A stretch of 64,000 nt of DNA from Blastocatellia bacterium AA13 (GCA_003222245.1 QHVH01000017.1:17168-81167); one strand, 5' to 3'. Counted from the stretch's first letter, positions 1 to 8,622 are shown. Program-made: numbers and translations. Notes: a model not told the origin generated them from the letters alone.

Positions 1-452
1 TACAGCGAGCGCAGTCGATCAACGGTCTCATCGGCGAGATCCTGACTCTTGGGCAGCTTGCCGGTGTTAATAAATCGCGCATCGTCAGGCGCGATCACGC
101 GCACCGGGTTGAGCGAGAAGCCTTCTTCGGCGTGCCCGTCGGCTTGTTTGGCGCGCAAGCAAAACAGGAATTCGACTCCGTTGCCGCGGCCAAGCCTAAG
201 CCTGTCTCCATCCTTCAGAACGGAGGTTCTTATCGGCTCGTCGTTGATGAAACTTCCCGATGTGCTCTGGAGATCCTGCACAAGAAAGGTATTTCCGCTT
301 CGAATTATCTCCGCGTGATATCGTGAAATGTAGGGGTTGTCGAGAACGAGGTCGTTGTCGTCGAGGCGGCCTATGCTAAACACCGGCCGATCGAGGCTCA
401 ACGCGCGATCACCCGTACTCTCTTTTAGGATCAACTCCGCCGATATGCGCAT
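1..452 (-). CDS. FHA-domain protein, partial (C-terminus beyond left edge)
   Basis: Reading leftwards from an ATG at 452, preceded by a GGAG-type ribosome site, the frame stays open to the window edge (about 150 residues). It opens with a forkhead-associated domain at about residues 5-90. The phosphothreonine-binding signature is complete: GR at 28-29, SRYH at 43-46, and the STSGSFIN block at 63-70. FHA domains bind phosphothreonine peptides, so the protein probably takes part in Ser/Thr-kinase signalling; what lies beyond the FHA domain is cut off. It is transcribed in the same direction as two microcompartment vertex genes just upstream (139 bp gap), so it may belong to that locus. FHA domain assignment is firm; function is open. 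Confidence 0.85.
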   Translation of the reverse strand, partial: MRISAELILKESTGDRALSLDRPVFSIGRLDDNDLVLDNPYISRYHAEIIRSGNTFLVQDLQSTSGSFINDEPIRTSVLKDGDRLRLGRGNGVEFLFCLRAKQADGHAEEGFSLNPVRVIAPDDARFINTGKLPKSQDLADETVDRLRSL

Positions 453-590
453 CTCAAGCTCCTAAGGAATTTCCGCCGACTCTTGTATTTACTCTGTGCG
501 ACCGAAACCACAGCAGTCCTATCAGGAAATTGCGCGTCCGGTTCAGGAGGAGGCGTTGAGGGGGCAAAATGGAAAACTCTCGGAAAGGGT

Positions 591-872
591 TCAAAGCTCT
601 CGGTCAATCTTGATCGAATCGACTACACCGATTATTGCGGCATCTATGGCGGCGCCTGCTTTACCGGTTGAAGCAGTAGAGGCTGACCATCCCTCGCGAA
701 CGACGACGACGGTTTCACCCGCGCCGGCATCAACGGAATCAAGCGCGAGCAATTCTCCGCCTTCGTCCTGGCCGGACAGATCTATCGGCTGAACGATCAA
801 AAGGCGGCCGCCTTCATATCGATCATTCTTGTGAGTTGCGACGACGTTACCAACAACCCTGGCAAGAATCAT
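591..872 (-). CDS. BMC vertex protein, EutN/CcmL family (copy 2)
   Basis: This 93-residue protein matches the small single-domain pentamer family that caps the vertices of bacterial microcompartment shells. The N-terminus MILARVVGNVVATHKN and the following GGRLLIVQPID are the family hallmark, then the ALDSVDAGAGETVVVV core and a C-terminal AIIGVVDSI strand. Length fits the family (85-100 aa). It lies 29 bp downstream of a second, divergent copy in the same orientation, so the two are probably co-transcribed. An insertion rich in A, S and G around residues 60-78 distinguishes it. No hexameric shell protein or core enzyme is visible here, so the cargo cannot be named. Confidence 0.85.
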   Translation of the reverse strand: MILARVVGNVVATHKNDRYEGGRLLIVQPIDLSGQDEGGELLALDSVDAGAGETVVVVREGWSASTASTGKAGAAIDAAIIGVVDSIKIDREL

Positions 873-901
873 AGTTCGTTATGCAATGAGCCCCATTCCC
901 C

Positions 902-1168
902 TTAGATCGTATTGACTCTATCCACGATACCCGTGATGGTGCAATCCGTAGGCACCTCATCCGGCGTAAATGGAAATGACGATTCCTTGCCGCGGCACCA
1001 GATGACTATCTCACCTTCACCGGCTCCCACCGAATCGAGAGCGACCAGTGTCTTGCCCGCGTCCTTTAAGAAGCGGTCAAGCGGTTGAATAACGAGGAGC
1101 TTCCGACCTCGAAGCAGGTCGTTCTTTACCGTAGAAACAACGGTGCCGATTACGCGGGCTAGCTGCAT
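902..1168 (-). CDS. BMC vertex protein, EutN/CcmL family (copy 1)
   Basis: An 88-residue EutN/CcmL-type protein: MQLARVIGTVVSTVKN, then GRKLLVIQPLD, the ALDSVGAGEGEIVIWCRG core and a terminal ITGIVDRV strand. Members form pentamers at the vertices of microcompartment shells. The ATG at 1168 follows an AGAGGA ribosome site at good spacing. It is first of the visible vertex-gene pair and lies 66 bp downstream of a cyclophilin gene. Loci with several different vertex proteins are known in microcompartment operons, which supports a real shell locus continuing beyond the left edge; that continuation is inference. Confidence 0.87.
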   Translation of the reverse strand: MQLARVIGTVVSTVKNDLLRGRKLLVIQPLDRFLKDAGKTLVALDSVGAGEGEIVIWCRGKESSFPFTPDEVPTDCTITGIVDRVNTI

Positions 1169-1234
1169 CTTGTCCTCTGGCGATGGCGGCCGATTACTCG
1201 CACTATTTCACCACGTTTCATTCCGTTGTCAAGA

Positions 1235-1867
1235 CTATTGCCCGGCGCTATTTCCACCGGGCTTCCATTCGCTGCGCTTGACCAGATAAACACGACTCAC
1301 AACCACCGGATCGAGCGGCTTATCTGTATTCGGAAATACCGGCGCCCTGGCAATCGAATCGACAATGTTCATGCCTTCCACCACGCGTCCGAAGATTGAA
1401 TATTGGCCATCCCATTGTGGGGAAGGTGAGCTACATATGAAAAACTGGCTCGTGGCGCTATTTATATCGTTCGACTTCCGCGCCGCCGATACGATTCCTC
1501 GCACGTGCTTGAGCGTCTTCGAGAACTCCGCGGGGACGGTCTTTTGTCCCGGCTGCCCCTGCCCCCACGTGCGTGGATCTCCGCTTATGGTATTCGGATC
1601 ACCGCCCTGTATCGCAATGTAGTCTTTCGCCGACTTGACGACGCGGTGGAAGCGCGTGCCGCTGTAGAAGCCTTCTCGGGCCAGCTCTTGAAAATTAGCC
1701 GTATGTTTTGGCGCGTCCTGCGCGAAGAACTCTATGACGATTTGACCGTAGGTGGTTTCCAGGATCGCCAGTGATTCGGGGTCGGGGGCCGGTTCGGAGA
1801 CGCCACACGAAGCAAGCGGGATCGAAAGCAACAGCAACACGACTGTCATCAACCAGAGCCTTCTCAT
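1235..1867 (-). CDS. Lipoprotein cyclophilin-type peptidyl-prolyl isomerase
   Basis: Cyclophilin-family PPIase that speeds cis-trans isomerisation of prolyl bonds, here anchored in the envelope. A signal sequence with a lipobox (SIPLAS then Cys21) is followed by the cyclophilin fold: the GTRFHRVV motif carries the catalytic Arg, then the QGGDPN block and the SQFFI core strand. A frame continues upstream to a TTG at 1888 that overlaps the end of gatB by 11 bp. I prefer the ATG at 1867, which gives a normal-length signal peptide. Its upstream neighbour gatB ends 10 bp before this start, so the two are very likely co-transcribed. C-terminal extension after residue 195 is unremarkable. Confidence 0.88.
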   Translation of the reverse strand: MRRLWLMTVVLLLLSIPLASCGVSEPAPDPESLAILETTYGQIVIEFFAQDAPKHTANFQELAREGFYSGTRFHRVVKSAKDYIAIQGGDPNTISGDPRTWGQGQPGQKTVPAEFSKTLKHVRGIVSAARKSNDINSATSQFFICSSPSPQWDGQYSIFGRVVEGMNIVDSIARAPVFPNTDKPLDPVVVSRVYLVKRSEWKPGGNSAGQ

Positions 1868-1877
1868 CTTGCGCGAA

Positions 1878-3353
1878 TTACCTTTCAAGGATTTCTTTGA
1901 CTACCTCATTCACGATCCGTGGGTTGGCTCGGCCGCCGCTCTGCTTAATAACCTGGCCGACGAAAAAGCCGAGTAGAGCGGTCCGGCCCGCTCGATACTC
2001 ATCGAGTTGTTTGGGATTCGATTCGACCACCCGCGCGGCGATTTCACGGATTTGAGACTCATCGGATACTTGCCCGCCTCCCATGCCTTTGACTATCTCG
2101 GCGGCGGGCGCGCCGCTTCTACACATTTCCGTCAGAACTTCCTTGGCCATCTTGCCGCTGATGGCTCCGCTGTCGATCATCCTGATCATCTCGGAGAGAT
2201 TATCTGATTTAAGCGGACTCTCTGTTATTTCAGTACCCGAGCTCTTGAGCTCGCGGGCCAATTCGTTGAGTATCCAGTTTGCGGCTGCCTTCGGATTACC
2301 GCTGTCCCTGGCCGTCTCTTCGAAGAAGTCCGCGGTCGCGCGATTGTCTACTAATTGCGCGGCATCGTCGAAGGCAAGGCCATACTCCTCGACGAAGCGG
2401 CGGCGGCGAGGCTCCGGCAATTCAGGAAGCGCCTCTCGAACTCGAGCGACTTGATCGACGGCAACAACGATAGGCGGAAGATCGGGTTCCGGGAAATAAC
2501 GGTAGTCGTGCGCCTCTTCTTTGGACCGCATCGAATATGTCCTGGCTTCGCGCTCGTTCCACAAGCGAGTCTCTTGAACTACCCGGTCACCAGCCTCCAC
2601 CACGGCGATCTGCCGATCGATTTCGTACTCGAGAGCCTTTTGAACGAACCGAAACGAGTTCAGGTTCTTCAACTCGACTTTGGTTCCAAATCTCTCGGAG
2701 CCGCGAGTCCGTATCGACACGTTGGCGTCGCATCGAAGGTTTCCCTCTTCCATATTGCCGTCGCAGACATCTACGTACAGGAGGGTGCGCCGCAAATATT
2801 GAATATAGTCGTAGGCTTCCCAAGAAGAGCGAAAATCCGGCTCCGATACGATCTCCGCCAGGGGCACTCCGCTTCTGTTAAGGTCGACGTAGGATTTCGA
2901 GGAGGATTCGCGGAGCCCTTCGTGCAGCGACTTTCCAGCATCTTCCTCGATGTGGAGCCGGGTAATACCGAATTTCTTCAAACGCCATTCCTTGGCGTGA
3001 CCCGCGTCGTTGCGCTCGGCGGTAGGAATTTCGACCCAGCCGTGCTCGGAAAACGGCCGGTCATATTGAGAGATCTGATAGCCCTTCGGCAAATCAGGAT
3101 AAAAGTAATTCTTTCGCGAGAAGATCGACTCGTGATTGATTCTCAGGTTCAGCGCGAGCGCCGCGCGCGCGGCCATTTCGATCGCGGTCCCGTTCAAGAC
3201 CGGCAGCGCGCCGGGTAATCCAAGACAGACCGGACACGTATGCGAGTTCGGTTCAGCCCCGAACGCAGTCGAGCAAGAGCAGAATATCTTCGAAGCAGTC
3301 TTTAGCTGAGCATGAACCTCGAGGCCGATGACCACTTCGTACTTTTCTCTCAT
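1878..3353 (-). CDS. gatB: Aspartyl/glutamyl-tRNA(Asn/Gln) amidotransferase subunit B
   Basis: GatB is the tRNA-binding, kinase-like subunit of the GatCAB complex, which converts Glu-tRNA(Gln) and Asp-tRNA(Asn) to Gln-tRNA(Gln) and Asn-tRNA(Asn). The N-terminus carries YEVVIGLEVHAQL, then the paired CSCS and CPVCLGLPG zinc-type cysteines, and HIEEDAGKS. The C-terminal YqeY-like helical domain ends with LGFFVGQVIKQSGGRANP. The open frame extends to a GTG at 3389, but the ATG at 3353 puts the protein start at the usual place, three residues before the conserved block. gatA and gatC are not in this window. It sits 51 bp downstream of ispH on the same strand. Confidence 0.96.
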   Translation of the reverse strand: MREKYEVVIGLEVHAQLKTASKIFCSCSTAFGAEPNSHTCPVCLGLPGALPVLNGTAIEMAARAALALNLRINHESIFSRKNYFYPDLPKGYQISQYDRPFSEHGWVEIPTAERNDAGHAKEWRLKKFGITRLHIEEDAGKSLHEGLRESSSKSYVDLNRSGVPLAEIVSEPDFRSSWEAYDYIQYLRRTLLYVDVCDGNMEEGNLRCDANVSIRTRGSERFGTKVELKNLNSFRFVQKALEYEIDRQIAVVEAGDRVVQETRLWNEREARTYSMRSKEEAHDYRYFPEPDLPPIVVAVDQVARVREALPELPEPRRRRFVEEYGLAFDDAAQLVDNRATADFFEETARDSGNPKAAANWILNELARELKSSGTEITESPLKSDNLSEMIRMIDSGAISGKMAKEVLTEMCRSGAPAAEIVKGMGGGQVSDESQIREIAARVVESNPKQLDEYRAGRTALLGFFVGQVIKQSGGRANPRIVNEVVKEILER

Positions 3354-3404
3354 CACGTGATCCGGTTTTGGAACGAGAGAGTATAGCACAGCCGGCCGGG
3401 GTCA

Positions 3405-4607
3405 CTACTCCGCGAAGGTAAGATTGACGATTCTGTCGACGACCTCGCCTACTACGCGATCCGGCGTGGACGCTCCAGCGGTAAGCCCTACAGTTACGTT
3501 GCCGTCAGGCAGCCAGCCGTCGCTAAAGATCTCCGTCACCTCTCCTACCTTCTTGTGGCGGATGCGAGATGGTGAGATAACGCAGCCCGCGTCGTCTATA
3601 TGATAGGTGGGAACGTATTGACCGGCGATTTCGCATAGGTGGGTGGTGTTGCTGCTGTTGTAGCCGCCGATCACGATCATAAGGTTTATGTCTTCGCCTA
3701 CAAGCTTATTGACGGCGTCCTGGCGATCCTGGGTAGCCGTGCAGATCGTATCGAAATGGCGAAACTGCCCGGCGACCGCCTCCGAGCCGTATTTACGCTC
3801 GATGGCGGACCGAAACATCTCAGCGATTTCGAGCGACTCACCGCTCAGCATTGTAGTTTGATTGGCGAGGCCGACTCGTTCGAGATCTCGATCAGGATCC
3901 AGATTCGGCGAGCATGCCTTCTCGAACCTCTTGCGAAACTCGTCTTTATTGCCGCCGTTGACGATGTAATCGCAGACACATTGCGCCTCGGCCTGATTTA
4001 GCACGATCAGATACTTTCCGCCTTCATACTTGAGAGCCTGCGAGCTGGTGGCGTGGGTCTCTTCGTGAGCGTACTTGCCGTGAATGATCGCGGTGAATCC
4101 CTCGCGGGCGTATTTCTCCACGCGTTTCCAAACAGCGACTACCGAACCGCAGGTTGTATCGACCACGAGACAACCCTTGTCCTTCAGTTCCCTGAACTCG
4201 TCGACGGGCGCACCGAAGGCCGGAATCAAAACAATGTCGTCCGCGGTAATATGAGCGAACCGCGCCGGATTCTCCGACGAGGCCTCAAGAAAACCGATGC
4301 CCATCTCCTGGAGCCGATTATTTACTCGGGGGTTGTGAATGATTTCGTTTGTAAGAAAGATGCGCCGATCGGGGAATTTTTTCTGGGTTTCGTAAGCAAG
4401 GTTCAGAGCGAACTCGACTCCATAGCAAAATCCAAATTCCTCGGCGAGCCGAAAGGTCAGCCGTCCCATTTGCAGCGTGTTGGCTTGTTCTCTGATTCTG
4501 CGGATGAGGTCGCTGTGGTAATCACTGACTATTGAATCCCTGATTTCATCCTTGAGACCGAACCCTCTTCTCACGACCGCTTGTGGAACACTGTCTGTAG
4601 TACTCAT
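3405..4607 (-). CDS. ispH: 4-hydroxy-3-methylbut-2-enyl diphosphate reductase
   Basis: IspH (LytB) carries out the last step of the MEP isoprenoid pathway, reducing HMBPP to IPP and DMAPP with a [4Fe-4S] cluster. The three cluster cysteines are visible: Cys61 in EFGFCYGVE, Cys153 in VVDTTCGSV, and Cys289 in DTICTATQDRQ. The IHGKYAHEETHATSSQ histidine region binds substrate diphosphate. At 400 residues it is the long form with about 45 extra N-terminal residues, of the type known from cyanobacteria, rather than the 310-residue E. coli form. ATG at 4607 is well placed. The gene precedes gatB by 51 bp. Confidence 0.96.
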   Translation of the reverse strand: MSTTDSVPQAVVRRGFGLKDEIRDSIVSDYHSDLIRRIREQANTLQMGRLTFRLAEEFGFCYGVEFALNLAYETQKKFPDRRIFLTNEIIHNPRVNNRLQEMGIGFLEASSENPARFAHITADDIVLIPAFGAPVDEFRELKDKGCLVVDTTCGSVVAVWKRVEKYAREGFTAIIHGKYAHEETHATSSQALKYEGGKYLIVLNQAEAQCVCDYIVNGGNKDEFRKRFEKACSPNLDPDRDLERVGLANQTTMLSGESLEIAEMFRSAIERKYGSEAVAGQFRHFDTICTATQDRQDAVNKLVGEDINLMIVIGGYNSSNTTHLCEIAGQYVPTYHIDDAGCVISPSRIRHKKVGEVTEIFSDGWLPDGNVTVGLTAGASTPDRVVGEVVDRIVNLTFAE

Positions 4608-4984
4608 TTAATCTCGCTTGTAGATCCTATCTAGTTACAGTGGAACTGATTAAACCGCGAGTCTAACAACCGCGCCGGTGCTTGTGCAAGGAAACGCTTT
4701 TCAAGGAAGGTGCTTAATTGAATTGATGAGAAGGACTGTCGCCGGCGCAGTGCGAATTTAAGTGAGAGTGATTAGAGATTTCCGGCTGATATTAAGATAC
4801 GGATTTTCTGAATTCCGCCAGGGACGCATCGATAATCGCCCAGCACTTAAGTCTCAGGCCTGAAAGGTCGACTTATACATAACCAGGGGCGACGCGCTTC
4901 GCGCTTGCCCCTGGTCACGACGCCAATATACTTCAAGCGCTGAAGGCGCTACACAGCCGGTTCATTCCGGATCGTCGCCAATCC
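4608..4984. other. Intergenic, contains a dispersed repeat
   Basis: There is no gene in this stretch. Its right half (toward 4984) holds the hairpin-rich repeat listed separately at 4856-4959. The left half should contain the promoter for the minus-strand ispH gene. Confidence 0.6.
4856..4959. repeat. Dispersed hairpin repeat, copy 1
   Basis: Three consecutive palindromes: GGCCTGAAAGGTC, then CCAGGGGC...GCCCCTGG around a CGCGCTTCGCGC centre, then AGCGCTGAAGGCGCT followed by ACACAGCC. The same order of modules recurs at 60009-60110 in this window. It lies between ispH and the Crp-family gene, whose 3' end is just beyond it, so it may also act as that gene's terminator. Confidence 0.75.
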
Positions 4985-5770
4985 TCACAGCTCGCTCAGA
5001 GCCTTGAGCGCTGGTCTATCCAAGATGACTATTTTCTTATTCCTGGTCTCGATGAGGCAGTTTGTCTTGAGCTCATTCAGCACCAGATTAACAGTCTCCC
5101 GATAGATGCCGATCATCTCGCCCATCGTCTCTTGCGTAATACCCTCAACCACATCGCCCGCGCCGGCTAGATCAAGTAAGAGCGCAGCGACTCGAGAATC
5201 GTGGAGTTGAAACTGCGATCTGAAATGATCGCTCGCCACTTCTCCGAGCCTTGGAACGACCAACTCGATAACCGCATAAGGATCGGAGCGAATCCAATCG
5301 CGAGCGCCGGCCTCGCTCATAACGGCCAATTTGACTCCAAGAGGACCGGCAACGGCCTTCGTCAACAACATCGTCTGTCCCAGAAACGGCATCTCGCCGA
5401 ATAAGCCGCCGGGAACCATTTCTTTGACGAAATAGTCGTGTCGTGAGTGCTTGATCACAACCGAGCCATCTTCGATCAGAAACAACGAGCGGTCGCAGGG
5501 TATAGTCTCGTTCGACTCAAAGAAACGCCTCGGCATCTCACTAAAATTCTCCGCGGTGGAACGTATCTCGATTTGAAGATAACCGACTCTGCGGGAGAGA
5601 GCCCACGCCGATAGCGCCTTGGTTTTATCAGTTAACGCGTGCCTCCGTCTGAATCTCACCGGTTTCAGACCGGGGCCCTCGTCATCCGCCGATTGCGAGG
5701 CAAATGCCAGACAAAGCCCTTCACCGTATTCACTTTTTTGTTCGTATTGTTCTTTACCGTCTTTATTCAT
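4985..5770 (-). CDS. Crp/Fnr family transcription regulator
   Basis: A 261-residue regulator with an N-terminal cyclic-nucleotide-binding beta-barrel (about residues 85-175, GSVVIKHS...GGLFGEMPFLG) and a C-terminal winged helix (about 205-255). In the latter, TQETMGEMIGIYRETVNLVLNEL is the helix-turn-helix and the recognition helix has the RETVN pattern of Crp-family proteins. About 75 extra residues at the N-terminus have no recognisable domain; internal starts further in are possible. No FNR-type cysteines are visible in the sensor part, so an iron-sulfur oxygen sensor is unlikely. The effector and targets are unknown. Confidence 0.88.
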   Translation of the reverse strand: MNKDGKEQYEQKSEYGEGLCLAFASQSADDEGPGLKPVRFRRRHALTDKTKALSAWALSRRVGYLQIEIRSTAENFSEMPRRFFESNETIPCDRSLFLIEDGSVVIKHSRHDYFVKEMVPGGLFGEMPFLGQTMLLTKAVAGPLGVKLAVMSEAGARDWIRSDPYAVIELVVPRLGEVASDHFRSQFQLHDSRVAALLLDLAGAGDVVEGITQETMGEMIGIYRETVNLVLNELKTNCLIETRNKKIVILDRPALKALSEL

Positions 5771-6761
5771 AAACCCATCTTTCAGCGAAGTCGCTGGATT
5801 GGTGTTACATTTGCCAATCCGACGCGCGAGTTTGCCGGACGCGACGGAGCAGGGCTATGCCGCTGCTCGAACCCGCCCGAAACAATAGCGAGGTTGCTGC
5901 CTGCGAATGCGCAACTCAGGATAATCCAGAGACTAGCCCGCGTGCGCGCTGGGTTGTTATGCGTTTACTCGCGTGGAGCGCCGTCCGTTCCCCACGACAA
6001 GGCCGAGTGAATTGTTTTGCTCGCACGATGCGAGCTGATTAGACCGCAGAGCTTCTTATCAATGCGGTGTTGTTACTTTGCGCCTCGTTCCGAATCAAAA
6101 GCACGCCGAATCAGAACAGAATATGCGCGGCGGAGGGTCTTGTGGAAATTGCTCGCCCGTCACGCTCACCGGCCGTTCCGACATTCGAGAGGCCTTTGCC
6201 CGCGTGAAGAAACCGAGCGCTTCCCGCCTGAGATCTCATCATACCGGGCACGCGACGCCAGCGGCATGTAAACCCGATCCACCAGCGAAAACTAGCGAAG
6301 CAATTGACCGTCACTTCGGTCATTGCTTCCAATCGCATCCATTTTGACTTCGACGAGATGTTCAAACAACGCCAGCGTGGGATGGACTCATTCGCAATTA
6401 GAAGAGTCCTAACCAACTGGCTCAGATCTAATTCTTAAAATTGGAACCCGTGCCGGTTACCTGCAACGAAACCCTCTTTACATCGAACCGGCATTCCCTC
6501 GTGCTCGCGTGCGATTCTAGCAAAGAACAAAAAGGGAAGCCAAAAAAAAATGACGAGAACGGGAAGTAAAATGAGCTTGTGCGGACGAACGTGACAACAA
6601 TAGCAACCTGATTGCCGCGGACAACGCTGGTTCGAAGATTACTTATGCTTGAGAAGATTGCTTAGGCTCGCGAGCGAATCAGACGCGGGCGAACCAATCA
6701 GGCGGTCTGATCGGTTCGCCCGCGGAGTTAAGAGTATCAGCAACCGGGATCGCAGGTGCTG
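5771..6761. other. Long intergenic region without a recognisable gene
   Basis: Almost 1 kb in which no frame on either strand resembles a protein family. Its right end carries the strong inverted repeat at 6687-6721. Base composition looks like the neighbours. A decayed gene is possible but I could not recognise one. Confidence 0.5.
6687..6721. repeat. Inverted repeat / stem-loop downstream of Cys-rich peptide gene
   Basis: GGGCGAACCAATCAG and CTGATCGGTTCGCCC form a 15-bp stem with one A-C mismatch around a 5-base loop. There is no T-run, so it is not a classical intrinsic terminator, but it lies just beyond the stop of the 76-residue gene at 6762. Confidence 0.6.
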
Positions 6762-6992
6762 TTACATCGGTTCAGCAGCCTTTGACAAAAAAAGAGGCAG
6801 CCTCCTGAGGCAGCCTCCTGAGGCCGGCTCACCGCAGCCGGTGACGCAGGAATCGTAATTATCTTGGCAACTGGTGCAACACGTCGCCGCCCGCCCATTC
6901 GAAGGCGACAACGTAAAGAACCCAAGACAAGCAACAAGTATCGCCAGAATGGCAAACTTGCGCAGCAATCTTCGCATGGGATGACTGTTCAT
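6762..6992 (-). CDS. Small secreted Cys-rich peptide precursor
   Basis: A 76-residue protein of no family I recognise. ATG at 6992 follows a near-perfect AAGGAGG site with 4-base spacing. Residues 1-35 form a Sec signal peptide (RRLLRK, hydrophobic core, then GRAA), leaving a roughly 40-residue mature peptide that starts CCTSCQDNYDSCVTGCG, with five cysteines in 15 residues. The reading frame runs through the terminator-like hairpin at 6792-6816, so the last 20 residues are encoded by the hairpin and may seldom be translated. Upstream, 105 bp away, is a thioredoxin-like gene with a CHFC site. The pairing suggests disulfide formation or reduction of this peptide; that is inference. Confidence 0.65.
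   Translation of the reverse strand: MNSHPMRRLLRKFAILAILVACLGFFTLSPSNGRAATCCTSCQDNYDSCVTGCGEPASGGCLRRLPLFLSKAAEPM
6786..6816 (-). terminator. Rho-independent terminator overlapping the coding end
   Basis: On the minus strand GAGGCTGCCTCAGGAGGCTGCCTC folds into a hairpin (GAGGCAGCCTC is itself repeated) followed directly by TTTTTTT. It lies before the in-frame stop of the Cys-rich peptide gene. Confidence 0.65.
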
Positions 6993-7097
6993 AGTTCCTC
7001 CTTGCTTCCGTTATTTGTTGATCATCCGAATTTGCGAGGCGCTTATTCTAATTGCGGCGAGCCTCGCCGGAGCCCTTGCATCTGAAATGCAATGAGC

Positions 7098-7634
7098 TTA
7101 TGAGCCGCAATTCTCGCACTGGAGCTTATTAATCACATCCGCTTCTTTATCGGGCTCGAGCTTTCCGACCCAGCTCGCGGTTACGATTCCGGAATTGTCG
7201 ACCAGGATCAGGGTTGGAGTTCCGCGTACATTGATGGAGCCGAGGTCCGCTTGCTCGATGTCCTGTATTGGTATGCCTAGATCCGATAAATATTTTTGAC
7301 CTTCTGTCCGACTCTGAGGCAGCAACGCCATGAACCTGACATCTCCCGGCTTTTTCACCTCTTCAGTCAGGCGTCTATAGAAAGGTGCGCTCTCGGCGCA
7401 AAAATGGCATCCCTGCGCTAGTACGATGATCAGCGTACGGCGACTCTTTTCCCAGGACACGTTTGGTATGGAGAGCTTGTCGCCGACCGCGACCTCCTTC
7501 ATCTCGGGAGCGGACGTCGGACTATTGATGATGAACCGCTTGACCACGACTACCGTCAACAGTATCGCAACAACGATAATCGCGATGTTGGAGAGAAACT
7601 CGGCATTCTTGTAGAGTTTGTTCATTTCAAGCAT
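7098..7634 (-). CDS. Membrane-anchored thioredoxin-like (TlpA/redoxin) protein
   Basis: A 178-residue protein with an N-terminal membrane anchor (about 15-33) followed by an extracytoplasmic thioredoxin fold. The active site is GCHFC (Cys76, Cys79) and the cis-proline is Pro140 in VRGTPTLIL. A second pair, CENC, sits at the extreme C-terminus (173-176) and could shuttle disulfides. It is therefore a predicted thiol-disulfide oxidoreductase facing the periplasm. The ATG at 7634 has a GGAG site 6 bases upstream. It is followed by the gene for a small Cys-rich secreted peptide, a plausible substrate. Confidence 0.85.
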   Translation of the reverse strand: MLEMNKLYKNAEFLSNIAIIVVAILLTVVVVKRFIINSPTSAPEMKEVAVGDKLSIPNVSWEKSRRTLIIVLAQGCHFCAESAPFYRRLTEEVKKPGDVRFMALLPQSRTEGQKYLSDLGIPIQDIEQADLGSINVRGTPTLILVDNSGIVTASWVGKLEPDKEADVINKLQCENCGS

Positions 7635-8190
7635 CTCTCACTCCGCCGCCGTTCACGTCCTGGCCGGGAAAGAGTATTCCACGAGCCTTAACCGATCGCG
7701 GCTCGGCGACCTTCAAAATCAAAGTGGGATAATCACATTTTCTCTGTAATGTGAATCGCGAACTTATGCTATAACCCTCGGCTGATCGAATCAAGCGCGA
7801 GGATTGATGTGATCAGTAGATATGAGCGCCACGGGTTCTCAGTCCGCGACGATCTGATGGAGTTGATGATCGAAGACTCGACCGCGTAACCGCTGACTCC
7901 CAAAACTCTCTCAGAAACTCGACGCCTCTCTGTCTTTTGATTCAACCCATCCAACTGATTCGCTTGCGGGCCTTGGCGCCCGACACCCGCCTGACGCTTG
8001 GGACCTGACACCTGGCGCCTGGGTTTCCGAACAAACACTTGTGTTCTGTTCGAAAACCTACAAATCCGCAAAGCTCGTCTATTGGTTTTATGCGAGCAAT
8101 ACCGTATAGGTTTCAGACGACAGAGAAAACATATTCATCAAAACGAAAACCTGGCTGAGGCTCAACTCGCCGGGACAAGGAGACGGAAAA
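7635..8190. other. Intergenic between divergent genes
   Basis: About 555 bp between the minus-strand thioredoxin-like gene and the plus-strand lipoprotein gene. No protein-like frame is seen; promoters for both genes should be here. Confidence 0.5.
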
Positions 8191-8595
8191 ATGCTAATGA
8201 GTTTACGAATGTATATGGCGGCGGCGGTCGTAGTGCTCGGGGTGGTCGGGCTGTCAGCCTGTTCCATGGCCGAATTTCATCACGAGATGTTCGGGCGCCG
8301 ATCAGATCCGCTCTCGGGGGAGTGGAACGCAACATTTAATCTAGAAGGCTACACCGCGCCTTTCGCGCTAAAGCTGAAACTCGAAGGCGACAGAGTGAGT
8401 GGAACCTGTGAGTCCGAACACACCGGGCCAGGTACTCTTCGCAACGGGAAGTGGACGAATAACAAGTTGAGTTGCGATCTCGATTTCGCCTCTCACGAAT
8501 CGATTGCTTTGACTGGAATACTCAAAGACGGCGTATTCAGCGGAGAGTTTCGCACCGAAGGAAGGCAAGGCTCGTGGGAGGCGCGAAAGAAATGA
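8191..8595 (+). CDS. Small lipoprotein, unknown function
   Basis: A 134-residue protein with a lipoprotein signal (VVGLSAC, Cys24) and a predicted all-beta mature domain: alternating strands such as GEWNATFNLEG, FALKLKLEGDRVSGTCES and LTGILKDGVFSGEFRTEG. This resembles small lipocalin-like or DUF-type domains in which each strand pair ends with a Gly turn, but I cannot name a family. ATG at 8191 follows AAGGAG with 8-base spacing. A strong hairpin (8623-8661) follows the stop. Probably an outer-membrane or periplasmic protein; role unknown. Confidence 0.75.
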   Translation: MLMSLRMYMAAAVVVLGVVGLSACSMAEFHHEMFGRRSDPLSGEWNATFNLEGYTAPFALKLKLEGDRVSGTCESEHTGPGTLRNGKWTNNKLSCDLDFASHESIALTGILKDGVFSGEFRTEGRQGSWEARKK

Positions 8596-8622
8596 CCCGC
8601 GACGATACACATTAATAAACTG

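Noticed and set aside
2355..3218. Long plus-strand open frame opposite gatB (287 codons)
   Set aside because: It is the antisense of a strongly conserved gene. Its translation has no family resemblance.
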